Below are positions 32,686 to 42,260 of a stretch of 64,000 nucleotides of DNA, one piece after another (position 1 is the first letter of the stretch; each line of letters opens with the position of its first letter). This DNA comes from Conus ventricosus (Eukaryota; Mollusca; Gastropoda; Neogastropoda; Conidae). The position numbers were made by a program, and so were the translations under genes. The DNA lies in NCBI GenBank assembly GCA_018398815.1, contig CM031615.1:48986469-49050468 (forward strand). The letters run 5' to 3'. Below the pieces are notes generated by a model. The model searched no databases and was not told where the DNA came from. It saw only the letters and a list, made by a program, of their open reading frames with translations.

Positions 32686-33273
32686 ATGAACAGTGATGAT
32701 CTACTACAGCTACAAGGCGGCCTAAACCTTCCCGAACTTATGAATGACCAAGTTGATGGCCAAGCTGTTATGCCCCAAAAGGAGAGGTTGTATTCTTTGG
32801 CAGCGTGTGGAAAAACAAAACAGTTCCTCGGAACTGAATTCAGCATAGAACAGATTCAACAGATGCCTCCACAAGACATTATAAAGTATCATAACAGGTA
32901 TGAAGCGCAGCTGGGGTCTAGAATGGTGAAAAGTGTGGGGCAAACGGTTCTTAGTTTGTACACTAAACTAGTCAGTAGATTTGCTCCCATTGATTCTGAA
33001 CAAGATCTTACGTATGATTTAACGCAAGATCCAGTTTTAACAAAGTCATTAGAGTCTCTAGGGTGTGATCTATACTACAGATTTGGAACATTGTTATCGC
33101 CATTAATCATGGGATTAATAACTTTTAATCATATAGATTTTGTTTCCCTTCAAAATGAACGAGCTGGAAAATCATCAGAACCAGAATCAGGAAACATTGA
33201 ATCAGGTGGAGAAAGTAACCAAGCCAGAAAATCAGCAGAATCAGAAAACACTGAATCAGGTGGGGGCCGGTGA
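32686..33273 (+). CDS. Conserved Polinton protein, intact, function unknown
   Basis: A 195-codon frame starting MNSDDLLQLQGGLNLPELMN. The conserved middle YEAQLGSRMVKSVGQTVLSL, then YDLTQDPVLTKSLESLGCDL and YYRFGTLLSPLIMGLITFNH matches a family I recall from many Polintons beside the integrase. The C-terminus is a Ser/Glu/Gly-rich low-complexity tail (about residues 160-195). No catalytic motif is evident. Its last 119 bases overlap, in another frame, the start of the next gene at 33155. Confidence 0.7.
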   Translation: MNSDDLLQLQGGLNLPELMNDQVDGQAVMPQKERLYSLAACGKTKQFLGTEFSIEQIQQMPPQDIIKYHNRYEAQLGSRMVKSVGQTVLSLYTKLVSRFAPIDSEQDLTYDLTQDPVLTKSLESLGCDLYYRFGTLLSPLIMGLITFNHIDFVSLQNERAGKSSEPESGNIESGGESNQARKSAESENTESGGGR

Positions 33274-33664
33274 AAGCATCCTCATCCTGGGCGTGTTAAA
33301 GCAGGAAAAAAATTAGCAGAGTGGAACAGACAAAAAAAATTAATGTTGCAGAATATAACTCATCATGAAAACATAACACCGCCAGCGCCAGAACAAGTTG
33401 ATTCAATGCCCGCTATAAAAACTCCATGTGATACAAGACCTACAGCACCAAAGTCTTCATGGAATATTGAACTTAAAAACTGTTGCCATTTTTGGCGCCA
33501 TTGCTGCTGTTGGGGGCAGTTATTACGGTTATAAAATATATAAAGAATGGCAGCCAAAACAAAAGCAATCAAAAAAATCTGAACCGTTAAATACAGAAAA
33601 AGACAACTGCACGCCAAAACCGTCAAAACCAAAAGATCATTTTGATCCATTTATAATGCAATAA
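33155..33664 (+). pseudogene. Overlapping Polinton gene: lysine-rich N-terminus and single membrane segment, two frameshifts
   Basis: An ATG at 33155, in the +1 frame of the preceding gene, opens MNELENHQNQNQETLNQ, with repeated Asn/Gln-rich units. Near 33275 the likely reading changes frame into HPGRVKAGKKLAEWNRQKKL, a basic motif I know from Polintons. It changes again near 33470 into a membrane segment (TVAIFGAIAAVGGSYYGYKI) followed by a basic tail ending DHFDPFIMQ at 33664. The layout (basic cytosolic part then one TM helix) recurs in the family. The overlap with the upstream gene is about 120 bp. Confidence 0.55.
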
Positions 33665-33693
33665 TATTTTAAATTTTTTAATAAAAATAGATC

Positions 33694-33928
33694 ATGGCGT
33701 ATTATAAAATGATAAAGTCAATAAATAAAGACATGGAGTCTATAAAAGACATTTCCATAGACCAGAATTGTAATCAATGTGGTTGCTTAGGATGTAAAAA
33801 CTTCATTAAGATCTATGCTGACCCATCTCGCGCAAAAGAACGCTGAGCAAGATATTCTCAGCGATGACGCGTTTTTTGAGGCGTGTGTGTACTATATTAG
33901 ACATCTACTATTTAAGACAAAAACATAG
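33694..33928 (+). pseudogene. Small cysteine-motif Polinton ORF, one frameshift
   Basis: The ATG at 33694 opens a 50-codon frame containing CNQCGCLGCKNF, two closely spaced CxxC pairs that could bind a metal. It stops at 33844-33846. The sequence shifted by one base continues open as EQDILSDDAFFEACVYYIRH to a stop at 33926-33928, so a protein of about 78 residues is likely, broken near 33840. It is the rightmost gene of the element. Function unknown. Confidence 0.5.
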
Positions 33929-34205
33929 ATTGTTTTTTAATAATTATTAATAAGAACTTGGTTGTACTTAGAGGATGACTTAGTTTGATCTTGAGGTAAC
34001 TTAATCAAGAACTTAATCAAGAACTTATTAAGAACTTGAAGTAACTTAATTAAAACTTAATTAAGTTCTTAAGGAGACTTAATTAAGAATTTAGAGTGAC
34101 TTAATTAAAACTTGGAAGTGACTTGGGGTTAAGAACTTGGGGGTGGCTTAATTAAAATCTCTCACTTAGAGGTAACTTAAAGGTTACTTGATTAACCTTT
34201 ACCAA
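33929..34205. repeat. Interspersed AACTTAATTAA-type repeat region in the Polinton
   Basis: Variants of gaacttaattaa, acttaatcaagaact and cttaaggagacttaattaag recur every 15-30 bases on both strands, many containing the palindrome TTAATTAA. It follows the last gene. Whether it is a replication or transcription element is not known. Confidence 0.7.
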
Positions 34206-34966
34206 CCAAGTCGTTCAAAAGTGGGTAACAGGATACACTTCCATAAAATGGTCCAAGGGAAATAAGCGCTGTAACTAGTCTTGGGGATGTTAGAACGAGT
34301 TACTTTCAGTGGCCTATTGTGAACTTGGCTGCGTCTCATTATGTGTAAGCCCTGTGTTTTGTCGCGCTGGGCGACAGTGTGTCATCACACACACATACAC
34401 ACGCGCGTTACACTGTCTAATATCACTTTAAAGTGAAAAGACGTTAAATCAAAGAACAACAACACACACACACACGCGCGCGCATGCACACACACACACA
34501 CACACACATACTTACGCGCACAGCCCGCTAAACAGAACACACGCGGCATTTGCGCCGCACACACTTACACACACACACACACACCCCAACATGCCCACCC
34601 ATGTAACATGTACGGCGGCCCCGGGCGGATCATGTGATAGGACTGCGCACTATCCAATTACTTACTATGGGGGGCCAGTCAGAGCCAGACCCAAAACACA
34701 CACACGCAGAAAGAGAGAGAGAAAGAGAACAACAGGTGAGAATGAGACGGTTAGTTTGACAGGGAGCATATAATTACACGGCAAGCGGCGAGCGAACGCT
34801 GTGTGTATGTGTGTGTGTGTGGGTGTGTATCAGGCTTTACCTTTCGGGCTAATTGTACCGTGTTGGTGTTTTCAGCTTTAAGCAGATCAAACAGCCACGA
34901 ACGGTAGCAGGTTGAGCGTTAGGCCTTGGCCGTTGCTTGCACACACACACACACATACGTACGCGT

Positions 34967-35000
<34 letters not shown>

Positions 35001-36006
35001 GCGCGCATGCACACACACACACACGCACGCACACACTTACACACACATACTTACGCGCACAGCCTGCTAAACAGAACACACGCAGCATTTGCGCCGCACA
35101 CAACGGCCACCTGTCTAGAGGCCGCGCACGCAGCTTTATCGATTGCATCACGAAAAAGTAGTAATGGAGTGGTCTCCCTGTACACGTGGATTGCACCACC
35201 ACCAAAAGTAAGCTTAAATATAAGAATTCAACTACTCGCTATTGGTGGTCGGTTGGCCACCGCAGGCGTCACACTTTCGGAGTTTGGAGTTGCTGAGTTC
35301 AGGGCTGGGCTTCCCTCATTAGTTTGGTCACACAGTTTCGAGTTTCGAGTGAGACCAGAGTCTTGGGGGTCAAGTTCACCCATCCAGAATGAAGACCGGT
35401 GCCAGCCATTCCAGACCCGAGGCCAGCCACCACCACCCAAAAAATCCCAGGGCAAACATACTCCTGGGGTTTCCCCCCTGAAAGCATGGTCGACACAAGT
35501 GACGCCTGCGAATAAAATTAAATCAACAGTCGGCCATGCTCAGGGAGGGGGGGTTTTTGCTATTTTTTATGTTAAAAAAAATTGTATTTTTATTTATCTA
35601 CAATATATATGTTTGTAGCGTGCTGCCATTATTTTTTTCAAAAATATCAAATATTAACACGCACACAGCAAAAATATGTCACACACTACAGTTGTCCCAA
35701 TCCAAACCAAAGTTTTAAAGTCCCAGAAAACACATACCACTTCACAATCAACACCAGCAATGGAAATGACGAGGCAGAGCTGCGTTGTAAGCCCTGCACT
35801 TAATTTAATAAGACTGGCGTTGGTTCAAAATCGCCATGCCCAGTCACGCGGTAAGTAATCGGATAGTGCAGAGTCCTTAGGTAGGCCGTCAACTAGCAAT
35901 TAAAGGCTAGACGTTTGTATATGAGGCGCGTTCAGCCACAACTGCTTTTCCCCCGCGTTACTCTATGGGGCGTGTTCAGTCCCGGCTACTTTCCCCTACG
36001 CTACTC
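34206..36006. other. Non-coding right segment of the Polinton, with CA microsatellites and duplications
   Basis: No gene was recognised in about 1.8 kb, in contrast to the dense left part. CA/CG-rich runs lie at 34383-34420, 34465-34510 and 34940-35060. A block of about 57 bp at 34505-34561 is repeated at 35044-35100 with two substitutions (cttacgcgcacagcc.gctaa). A 27-bp inverted repeat (24 matches) lies at 34639-34665 and 35851-35877. Two imperfect direct copies of gttcag.c...ctactttcccc..cg lie at about 35938-36006. Part of this may be a secondary insertion. Confidence 0.6.
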
Positions 36007-36193
36007 TCTGAAAACTTTAGTAAATTAGTATTAAAACGGATAACCCTGCACAGTATGTTTGTTTGTAGATAATCGTTTTTTTGGTTATTAAAGTCTTACT
36101 TGTCAGAGAACGTAGAATACCAATCCTGGGTTACTTTCGCCCGAAACTGGGTGAGGGCGGAAGTGGCCCAGGATTGGTATTTCTACGTTCTCT
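36007..36193 (-). repeat. Polinton right terminal inverted repeat
   Basis: Reverse complement of the left TIR with a few differences, for example gcagggttatcc against gtagggttatcc. The outermost sequence ends ...CTACGTTCTCT at 36193. Confidence 0.95.
36105..36193. repeat. Terminal palindrome (hairpin) inside the right TIR
   Basis: Inner arm 36105-36130 (AGAGAACGTAGAATACC...) pairs with outer arm 36167-36193 (complement AGAGAACGTAGAAATACC...), 26 matches and one unpaired base. Compared with the left end, both arms carry GTAG where both left arms carry GGG(G). The unpaired base falls in the inner, shorter arm at both ends. Confidence 0.9.
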
Positions 36194-37863
36194 AGGTGAA
36201 TGAGAAGTGGTGTACCCATTCCCCTGTCCCTTCCTGTATTCCCACTCTAATGCGTGGATGCGACGGTCTTCATGCCAACAGAAAAAAAATCTCTAAGTGG
36301 AAATGTAGTTATAACAAAAGTAGCAGCACACAAAAGGATCATTTCCTGAAAAAATAAACAATAGTGGGAGGCAGATTAGACAGAATGGCATGATGCAGGT
36401 TTTAAGACAGAAATCAAACTAAAGACAATGATGACTTGAAATATGGGTGATTAGGCAGGCACTAAGAGCAAAGAACTGCAAGTTGAATGATTAACAATCG
36501 ATGCAACTTAAAAGGGACTTTCTGAGATGTGTCGAGTACGAAGAAGGGGGCCATCACCACAGGCAGGGTAGGCTCGGGTTGGGACTACCCAATGCCACCC
36601 ATATTATGTACTTCATACATTTTCCAAAAGCATTTTCCCCACTTCTTGAGAGAGGGAGATCCAGTTTCATCCATCCGATGTTGATCCGATGGAACCTGTG
36701 TATCTCTGGTTAAGAGATAAGTTGTGCTTGTGCTTGTTACGTGCATGCCTGTGATTGCTTTCTGGGGTTGCAGTCTGCTCAGTCTGTGCCTCTGTTACCC
36801 ACTGTCTATCATGTCAAGACGTTCTAGATTCCGTCACCATCAGTCAACGGTGGTACGATGGAGAAGAATGAGGCGAAGGGGGGTCAACAAATGACCGTTT
36901 GACTTGATAGTCGTGCAAAAGGGAGAGGTTAGAAAGGCAGCTTTATGTGGAAACAGTACAGCACCAAAATGCCATCGCCATGGTAAAAATCTTGCACAAA
37001 GAACAAACAAAAACAAAGCCTCAATATGTGATTTCTTTAATATGAAACGCTACTTGCATGACGGTGATATCAGCACTGACACTATCATGAAACATTCAAA
37101 CAAAATTTAAGTTTTGTAATGGCGTGACTACTCATCTTTTTGACATGAGTGTTTTTCATCGTTACGGCCCAAACTGCCCCTTCCCCTTCCCAAGCTGTTC
37201 GCTGCACAGCATGAGTTAGCTCACGGTCCACCTCCTCCCCCCACCCTATCAGTTCAGGTTAGCCATGCTGCCCCCTTGCTAAAGTATCTCCCAGACTGTT
37301 TTGGCTGCAAGGCATGCTCACACTGCTCTCCTTTCTTCTTTCCCGCGCAGGCATTTAGGCCTACCCCTCCTCTCCCCTTCCGTTCAAGGCTGTCCGGTCC
37401 ACAGGAGAAAAAGAATACTCATACTTGATTTGTTTTATACCCATTCTTATTCTTATGTGAAAAAGCTCCGTGGTGCATTCATTCATTAGTCCATGATATC
37501 GTCCACATAGAGCATTTATCATAATTGAATTTGTAAAACTTTCAAATTTTGCCATGATACCTAACAATTGGTTAGCTTTATTTACACTCTCTGTAGGTGG
37601 GGGTCAAATGACACCTGCTATCGAAGGTACACCAATGAGCCTTACAAAGATACTTGGAAGTTATAGCACTATATTCTACTTGTAGATTATATGAGACTTT
37701 TTTCTGGGTGTTTTAATGACTTTATTATTGGGAATTTGGGTATAAAGTGACATAGGCCTACGGAAAGACCCGAGAGTAGCCGACATCAAATTTGTCGACT
37801 TCGCGACGACGCACTGACTTCAAAACGCAGCATTCTATTAATAGCATAAGAACGAACATCAAG
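36194..37863. other. Right flank of the Polinton and region upstream of Ac45
   Basis: No gene was recognised. A stretch at 37430-37485 (ttttatacccattcttattc ... aaaaagctccgtggtgcatt) resembles the C-terminal zinc region of the I-group LINE seen at 55620-55670 and is probably a small fragment. The last 100 bases before 37864 would be promoter and 5' UTR of Ac45. No TATA box is obvious. Confidence 0.45.
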
Positions 37864-37951
37864 ATGGCTGTGAGTTTGTACGTGATCTTATCCGTGGCCA
37901 TTTCAGCGCATTTGCCAGTGATGTTCCTGTTTTGATGTGGTCACCGGAGAG
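37864..37951 (+). CDS. ATP6AP1: V-ATPase accessory subunit S1 (Ac45), exon 1: signal peptide
   Basis: Ac45 is a type I membrane glycoprotein that assists assembly and targeting of the vacuolar proton pump. The ATG at 37864 opens MAVSLYVILSVAIS, a classic signal peptide. The mature N-terminus VPVLMWSPE, equivalent to the VPVxxW start of mammalian Ac45, is encoded just downstream but in the +2 frame, so one base seems to be missing near 37895-37905. In the ATG frame a stop occurs at 37933-37935. The exon ends AG|GTATAT, phase 2, which joins correctly to exon 2. The frameshift is discussed in the findings. Confidence 0.75.
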
Positions 37952-39251
37952 GTATATAAATGTTTTCTTAATGTCACATCCATCACACATTTTTCGGACA
38001 CAAATGGATGTAGATTTAGTATTTTGCTTCTCGCCTTGAAGCCTTGTGACATACGAGTGCAGAAATATATTAGTGGTTTCTTTTTCTTCTTCCTAAAATA
38101 CTGGTTCACTCAAAAACGAGTAGGTCACCAGCGCGCATATTAAAAAATAAATAAAATAACATAAAACAGTGCGACTCTGACTGTTGGCCCCTGGAGAAAA
38201 TTTGGCAACAAGGGGTCGCACTCGATTTAAAAGCAATGGCCAAATTCGGGCCCCAGGTGATAATAAAAATATCTGGGGTGTCACAATGGCAAGTATCGTG
38301 CTGAAACTATTCAGACACGTTAATGCATTCCTATGGTATGGTAAAATGAACTCTAATTCATAATTAGTTTTGATTTTAATTTAATCACCCGAAGGCATAT
38401 AATTCTAGTTTCTGATAGCAGTTCTACTACCTTGATGACCCATCACCTACTCACTTCAGATGGTGTCATGGTCTCGTGATCATAAAGTGGTTAGAGAAGT
38501 AGCACAAGTCGACAGTTTAAGTGACTGTTTTGGACAATGTCTGCTGCTTTTAGACGTCAAATGTGTTAAACTAATGTTAGCGTTGTGTATGTGACGTTAT
38601 GTTTCAAACGAATACACACAAATATGTTGATTTTCGTGGCATTCACATTTAATCCTAACAATAATATTAAGAGCCTAAGAGAATATTATTATTATTGATA
38701 TCAACGAAGAACAGAAGTTCAGTGACATTCAAATACCTTCTATCACTTTTATTATTTTTAATTTTACAGATGGAATGTGAACGTATTGTAAATTTCATTC
38801 TCATTGATTTGAACTTGAAAGACATCAATTTCATCGATCAGAGCAAATCCGTTATTGAAATTGAGTCAATTTCTTTTTATTACAATATACATAAATAGAA
38901 AACAAAACTTTTCAATAAAACCATTGCATGTTACTAAGAGAACTTTTTGTTTCCACTGATGAAATTGTTGCATGTGCACAGCTTTTTCATTTCATCACAC
39001 GGAGTATATATAACTGAAACTCATGTGTGCAACCCCTCAGTCATGGAAAGGCTTTATTCTCAGATCAGGATTTTGTGTATCATATTTAAACCATAAGCAG
39101 TGTGTACATTCATTCTTATGATCTCATTGCAGCTGCTTGATATCATGTATTATGAAGTGATGGGTAGTGGTGGGATGGGGATGTTTCTGTTTAAAAAAAC
39201 AATTCTCAGGTTATTTTGATTGTTGCAGACCATTGAGTGACCTGCCACAAG
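37952..39251 (+). other. Ac45 intron 1, with LINE family B 3' fragment
   Basis: GTATAT donor to CACAAG acceptor. It contains the minus-strand LINE B 3' fragment at 38085-38282 and otherwise AT-rich sequence. The open frame at 38695-38898 has no recognisable similarity. Confidence 0.65.
38085..38282 (-). mobile_element. LINE family B, 3' UTR-only fragment
   Basis: Matches the 3' UTR of the copies at 15415 and 40850 (gtgcgactctgactgttggc, ggcaacaaggggtcgcactc, aaaacgagtaggtcaccagc) and ends at a short GAA tail. It is strongly 5'-truncated. Target-site duplication not determined. Confidence 0.9.
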
Positions 39252-39355
39252 CTCCAGCCTCGACAAGATCTCACAGGACACCTTCCACTCAGACTATCTC
39301 GCCCGTCTCCTCGGCAATGAATCAAATGTCATTGTAGCATTTTTTACAAGACAAG
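39252..39355 (+). CDS. ATP6AP1: Ac45 exon 2
   Basis: It reads SSLDKISQDTFHSDYLARLL and then GNESNVIVAF before the frame breaks at a run of six T (39340-39345). With five T the frame would give ...FLQDK at the donor, matching the well-conserved xxFLQDKL of animal Ac45 and giving a phase-0 junction to the next exon (LNINDISKYAD). With six T it gives FFTRQ and a wrong phase. Acceptor CACAAG|C completes the serine codon left by exon 1. Donor CAAG|GTATAC. The exon belongs to the lumenal domain. Confidence 0.85.
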
Positions 39356-40640
39356 GTATACCATTTGTTTTAATACAGTGAATATGACTATGTATTTTGT
39401 TCACTCCATATTTGCCTTTTTCTTTTTTTTTTTCTTTCTTTTTTTTTTTAGAGGAAGACAGAAATGATAATAGAATGCAGAGATTATGAAAATGAAAAAT
39501 TCTCTGGTATTTAACAGATGAATTATTAGCTTGACTAAAAGTTGCCATGTCACCATAGGTCATCCATTTCAATGACTGGTAATGAAAAATTATATTCAGA
39601 GAGACGGGGGAGAAGAGGCCCAATGGTGGAAAAGGGGCCAGGGGTGAGAGGGGATAGGAGTAGCAGGTCAGGTGCCAAGCGCTGAGAGAATATACCAAGG
39701 TCTAAGCTGATGACGACTACTACATTACGTAGGCATCCGTTAACTAACGATCTCATGAATGGTGTAAAGGGGCTTTATACTGTATTCTGCTGACTGTCAT
39801 GAATAAGTCTGCTGCTTTGCAATGAAAAGAAAGCGGAAGTATGTCACAATTTCACCAAAATGATGAGACTTTGCATTGAAATTGCTCACAACCACATCAG
39901 GCCTTTGCTACAAGCCTGTGTTTTGGGTGTTCTTGTTATCCATTGAGCACTCATTCTGGCAGGAACTTTGATACTTGGTAGTCACTGTTTGAATGCTGTG
40001 TAAGACAGGGGTGTAAAAGCCTGAAATTGATGGAAAATTTTGTATGCTGTCCATTTTGTTACTGGATAAAGCAAGAAAATGCTGGAACTCCTGGAATTAA
40101 ACAAGAGTTGGTAGAAAAATACATTTTAAATGGTATATGCTCTGCTTCCCTTTGTTGGTTCCAAAGACTGTGGTAGCCTGATAAAATTCATGACCGTTAC
40201 ATCAGTGTTTCCCATAAAACTCACACAGGGAATTTATGCATGTCAGACTACAACTGGACCAAAATGCAATCAGTAAACTTGTGTTATTCAAACGTTTGTA
40301 CGCTTATGTGTTTTAGAATATATAAAGATTACTGAGAATACACTATTCAGATATGAAGAAAAATATGTTATTTTTTTATTTTTCTTTGTTTATTATCTGT
40401 AGATTTAAGTGTGACTTCAAATGTTTTAAACAAGAAAAAAATTGTGTGGAAGTGATTGACTGAATGAGCATAAATTGAAGTATTTCTGGGTTATTCTAAG
40501 TGTAATCAAAATTCATTGTGTAGCTTGTTTTGTTGACAGTGAGAAGTATTATATATATAGTTTCTCCCAATCTGTACTTCTACATGCATGTTTTCTTTCT
40601 TTTTTTTTAATGAATTTTTTTTATAAACACACATGCGCGT

Positions 40641-40697
<57 letters not shown>
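40641..40697. repeat. (CA)n microsatellite
   Basis: Pure CA run of about 57 bp in Ac45 intron 2. Confidence 0.95.
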
Positions 40698-40701
<4 letters not shown>

Positions 40702-40849
40702 GCAAAAGTTTTTATCACAGCAAAAGAGTTAATTTTGTTTGTTTGAATTGATTATTCTTTCTGTCTTATACCTTCACATGAAAAACCTCATTGACTGCAG
40801 CAGCTGATAGTGCTGATCATGATGCTTCTTCTTCTTCTTCTTCTTCTTC

Positions 40850-41972
40850 TTCTTCCTAGTAAAACACTGGTTCACTCAAAAACGAGTAGGTAACCAGCGC
40901 GCATGTTAAAAAGTAAAATAAAATAACATAAAACAGTGCGACTCAGACTGTTGGCCCCTGGAGCAAATTTGGCAACAAGGGGTCGCACTCGATATTCAAG
41001 AAGTTAAAAGCAATGGCCAAACTCAGGCCCAGGCAATAGTAAAACATCTGGGGAAGTAAAAATAGAAACTTATCAATATGCAGATCTCAAGACTGTCGAA
41101 TCAATTTGTTTTTTAAAAGAGATTGCATTTGTGGCAGTGAGTTCCACAGCCGTACAGAACTGGGATAAAAAGAATGTAAGTGGCTGTCAATATTTGATGC
41201 AGGTATGGTATAACATTGACCGCCACTCCTGGTGCTACTTTTATTCAATACTAGTTGTTCCATTGGAATATCAATTACTTTAGCTCTGCCTTTGAAGAAG
41301 ATGTTAAGTTTGATAAAAGCTCTTCTCTCTTCTAAGGGTTTCCATTCTAATTTCCTCATGTTCTTCCTAGTATTCCCCTTTTCTCTGATGTGGTTCCCTG
41401 TTATGAACCGTGCTGCTCTCTTCTGAATCTTTTCGAGGTTATCAATATCCTTTAGATGGTAAGGATCCCAAACTGAGCAACCATATTCCAGTACTGGTCT
41501 AACCAGTGTTTTGTAGCAGTTGTCTTTAACCTTTTGGGGGCAGTCATTGATATTCCTGTATAAGAAAGCTAAGATGTTATTTGCTTTCTTACATACTAAA
41601 TTGTAATGTTCTTTCCATTTGAGATGATTATCTATAATCACGCCTAAATATTTTGCAGCATTAGTTTCTTTAAGAATAGTATTATGGATGGAATAATCTG
41701 ATCTAATTGGTGAGCGTTTGTTACATATACGCAACACTTGGCACTTTTGGGGATGAAATTCCATTTTCCAAGTTCTTTCCCACTCTTGTAAAGCGTTTAG
41801 ATCTTCTTGTAGAATGCGTGTATCATTCTTGCTTCTAATTGTTCTATATACTAAACTGTCATCTGCAAAAAGCCTTATAGTAGTTCCAGGAAGAGATTTC
41901 TACTTATATCATTTATATAAATTAAGAAAAACAAGGGCCCCAGAACAGTTCCCTGTGGTACACCTGACAAGA
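40850..41972 (-). mobile_element. LINE family B copy 2 (RT palm to 3' end)
   Basis: Nearly identical to the copy at 15415-16585. An open frame at 41087-41764 covers MEFHPQKCQVLRICNKRSPI (after the FADD motif), KYLGVIIDNHLKWKEHYNLV, LEYGCSVWDPYHLKDIDNLE and SFYPSSVRLWNSLP. Upstream, in another frame, the palm motifs extend to about 41970 where the copy is truncated. The 3' UTR and (GAA)n tail lie at 40826-41080. The C-terminus is altered near 41105 relative to copy 1. The high similarity of the two copies suggests recent activity of the family. Confidence 0.9.
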
Positions 41973-42260
41973 CTGGTTTACAATGGGATGACGACATGCA
42001 GCATGAGCATGAAGATACTTTTTTCTCTTAATGTTTGTCTGAGACACTGACTCGATTTGTAATTCTTCAGTTATGCCTGAGCACCTTTCCTTTCAGTATT
42101 TGTCTCTGACAGTCACTGGAATTGTGATTCTTCAATGAAGCCTGAGCACATGTTCTTTTTGTATTTGTCTCAGGTAGCAGATGGAATTGTACTTCTTCCA
42201 TTGTGCCTGCATGCCTTTTCGTTTGATATTTTTTTTTAGACAGTGACTCGAATTGTGGGG

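Larger units (their letters stand above)
20495..36193. mobile_element. Polinton/Maverick self-synthesising DNA transposon (virus-like), 15.7 kb, both ends present
   Basis: The terminal inverted repeats are about 190 bp (20495-20684 and 36007-36193). They begin AGAGAACG, consistent with the usual Polinton AG start. Internal genes include the diagnostic set: packaging ATPase (20687-21232), major capsid protein (25253-26521), protein-primed family B DNA polymerase (27300-30693) and retrovirus-type integrase (31074-31979), plus about ten smaller conserved Polinton genes. Coding density is high from 20.7 to 33.9 kb, with three divergent gene pairs sharing gaps of 21-39 bp. The right 2 kb is non-coding. 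ATPase, integrase and several small genes are open, while capsid and polymerase are broken. The adenovirus-type protease of many Polintons was not recognised. Confidence 0.95.

Noticed and set aside
20489..36199. Six-base target-site duplication of the Polinton
   Set aside because: Flanking hexamers acagtg and aggtga do not match, and small boundary shifts do not improve this. Decay or a different boundary is possible.
38695..38898. Extra Ac45 exon in intron 1
   Set aside because: The frame is AT-rich and has no similarity to Ac45. Exons 1 and 2 join in the correct phase without it.
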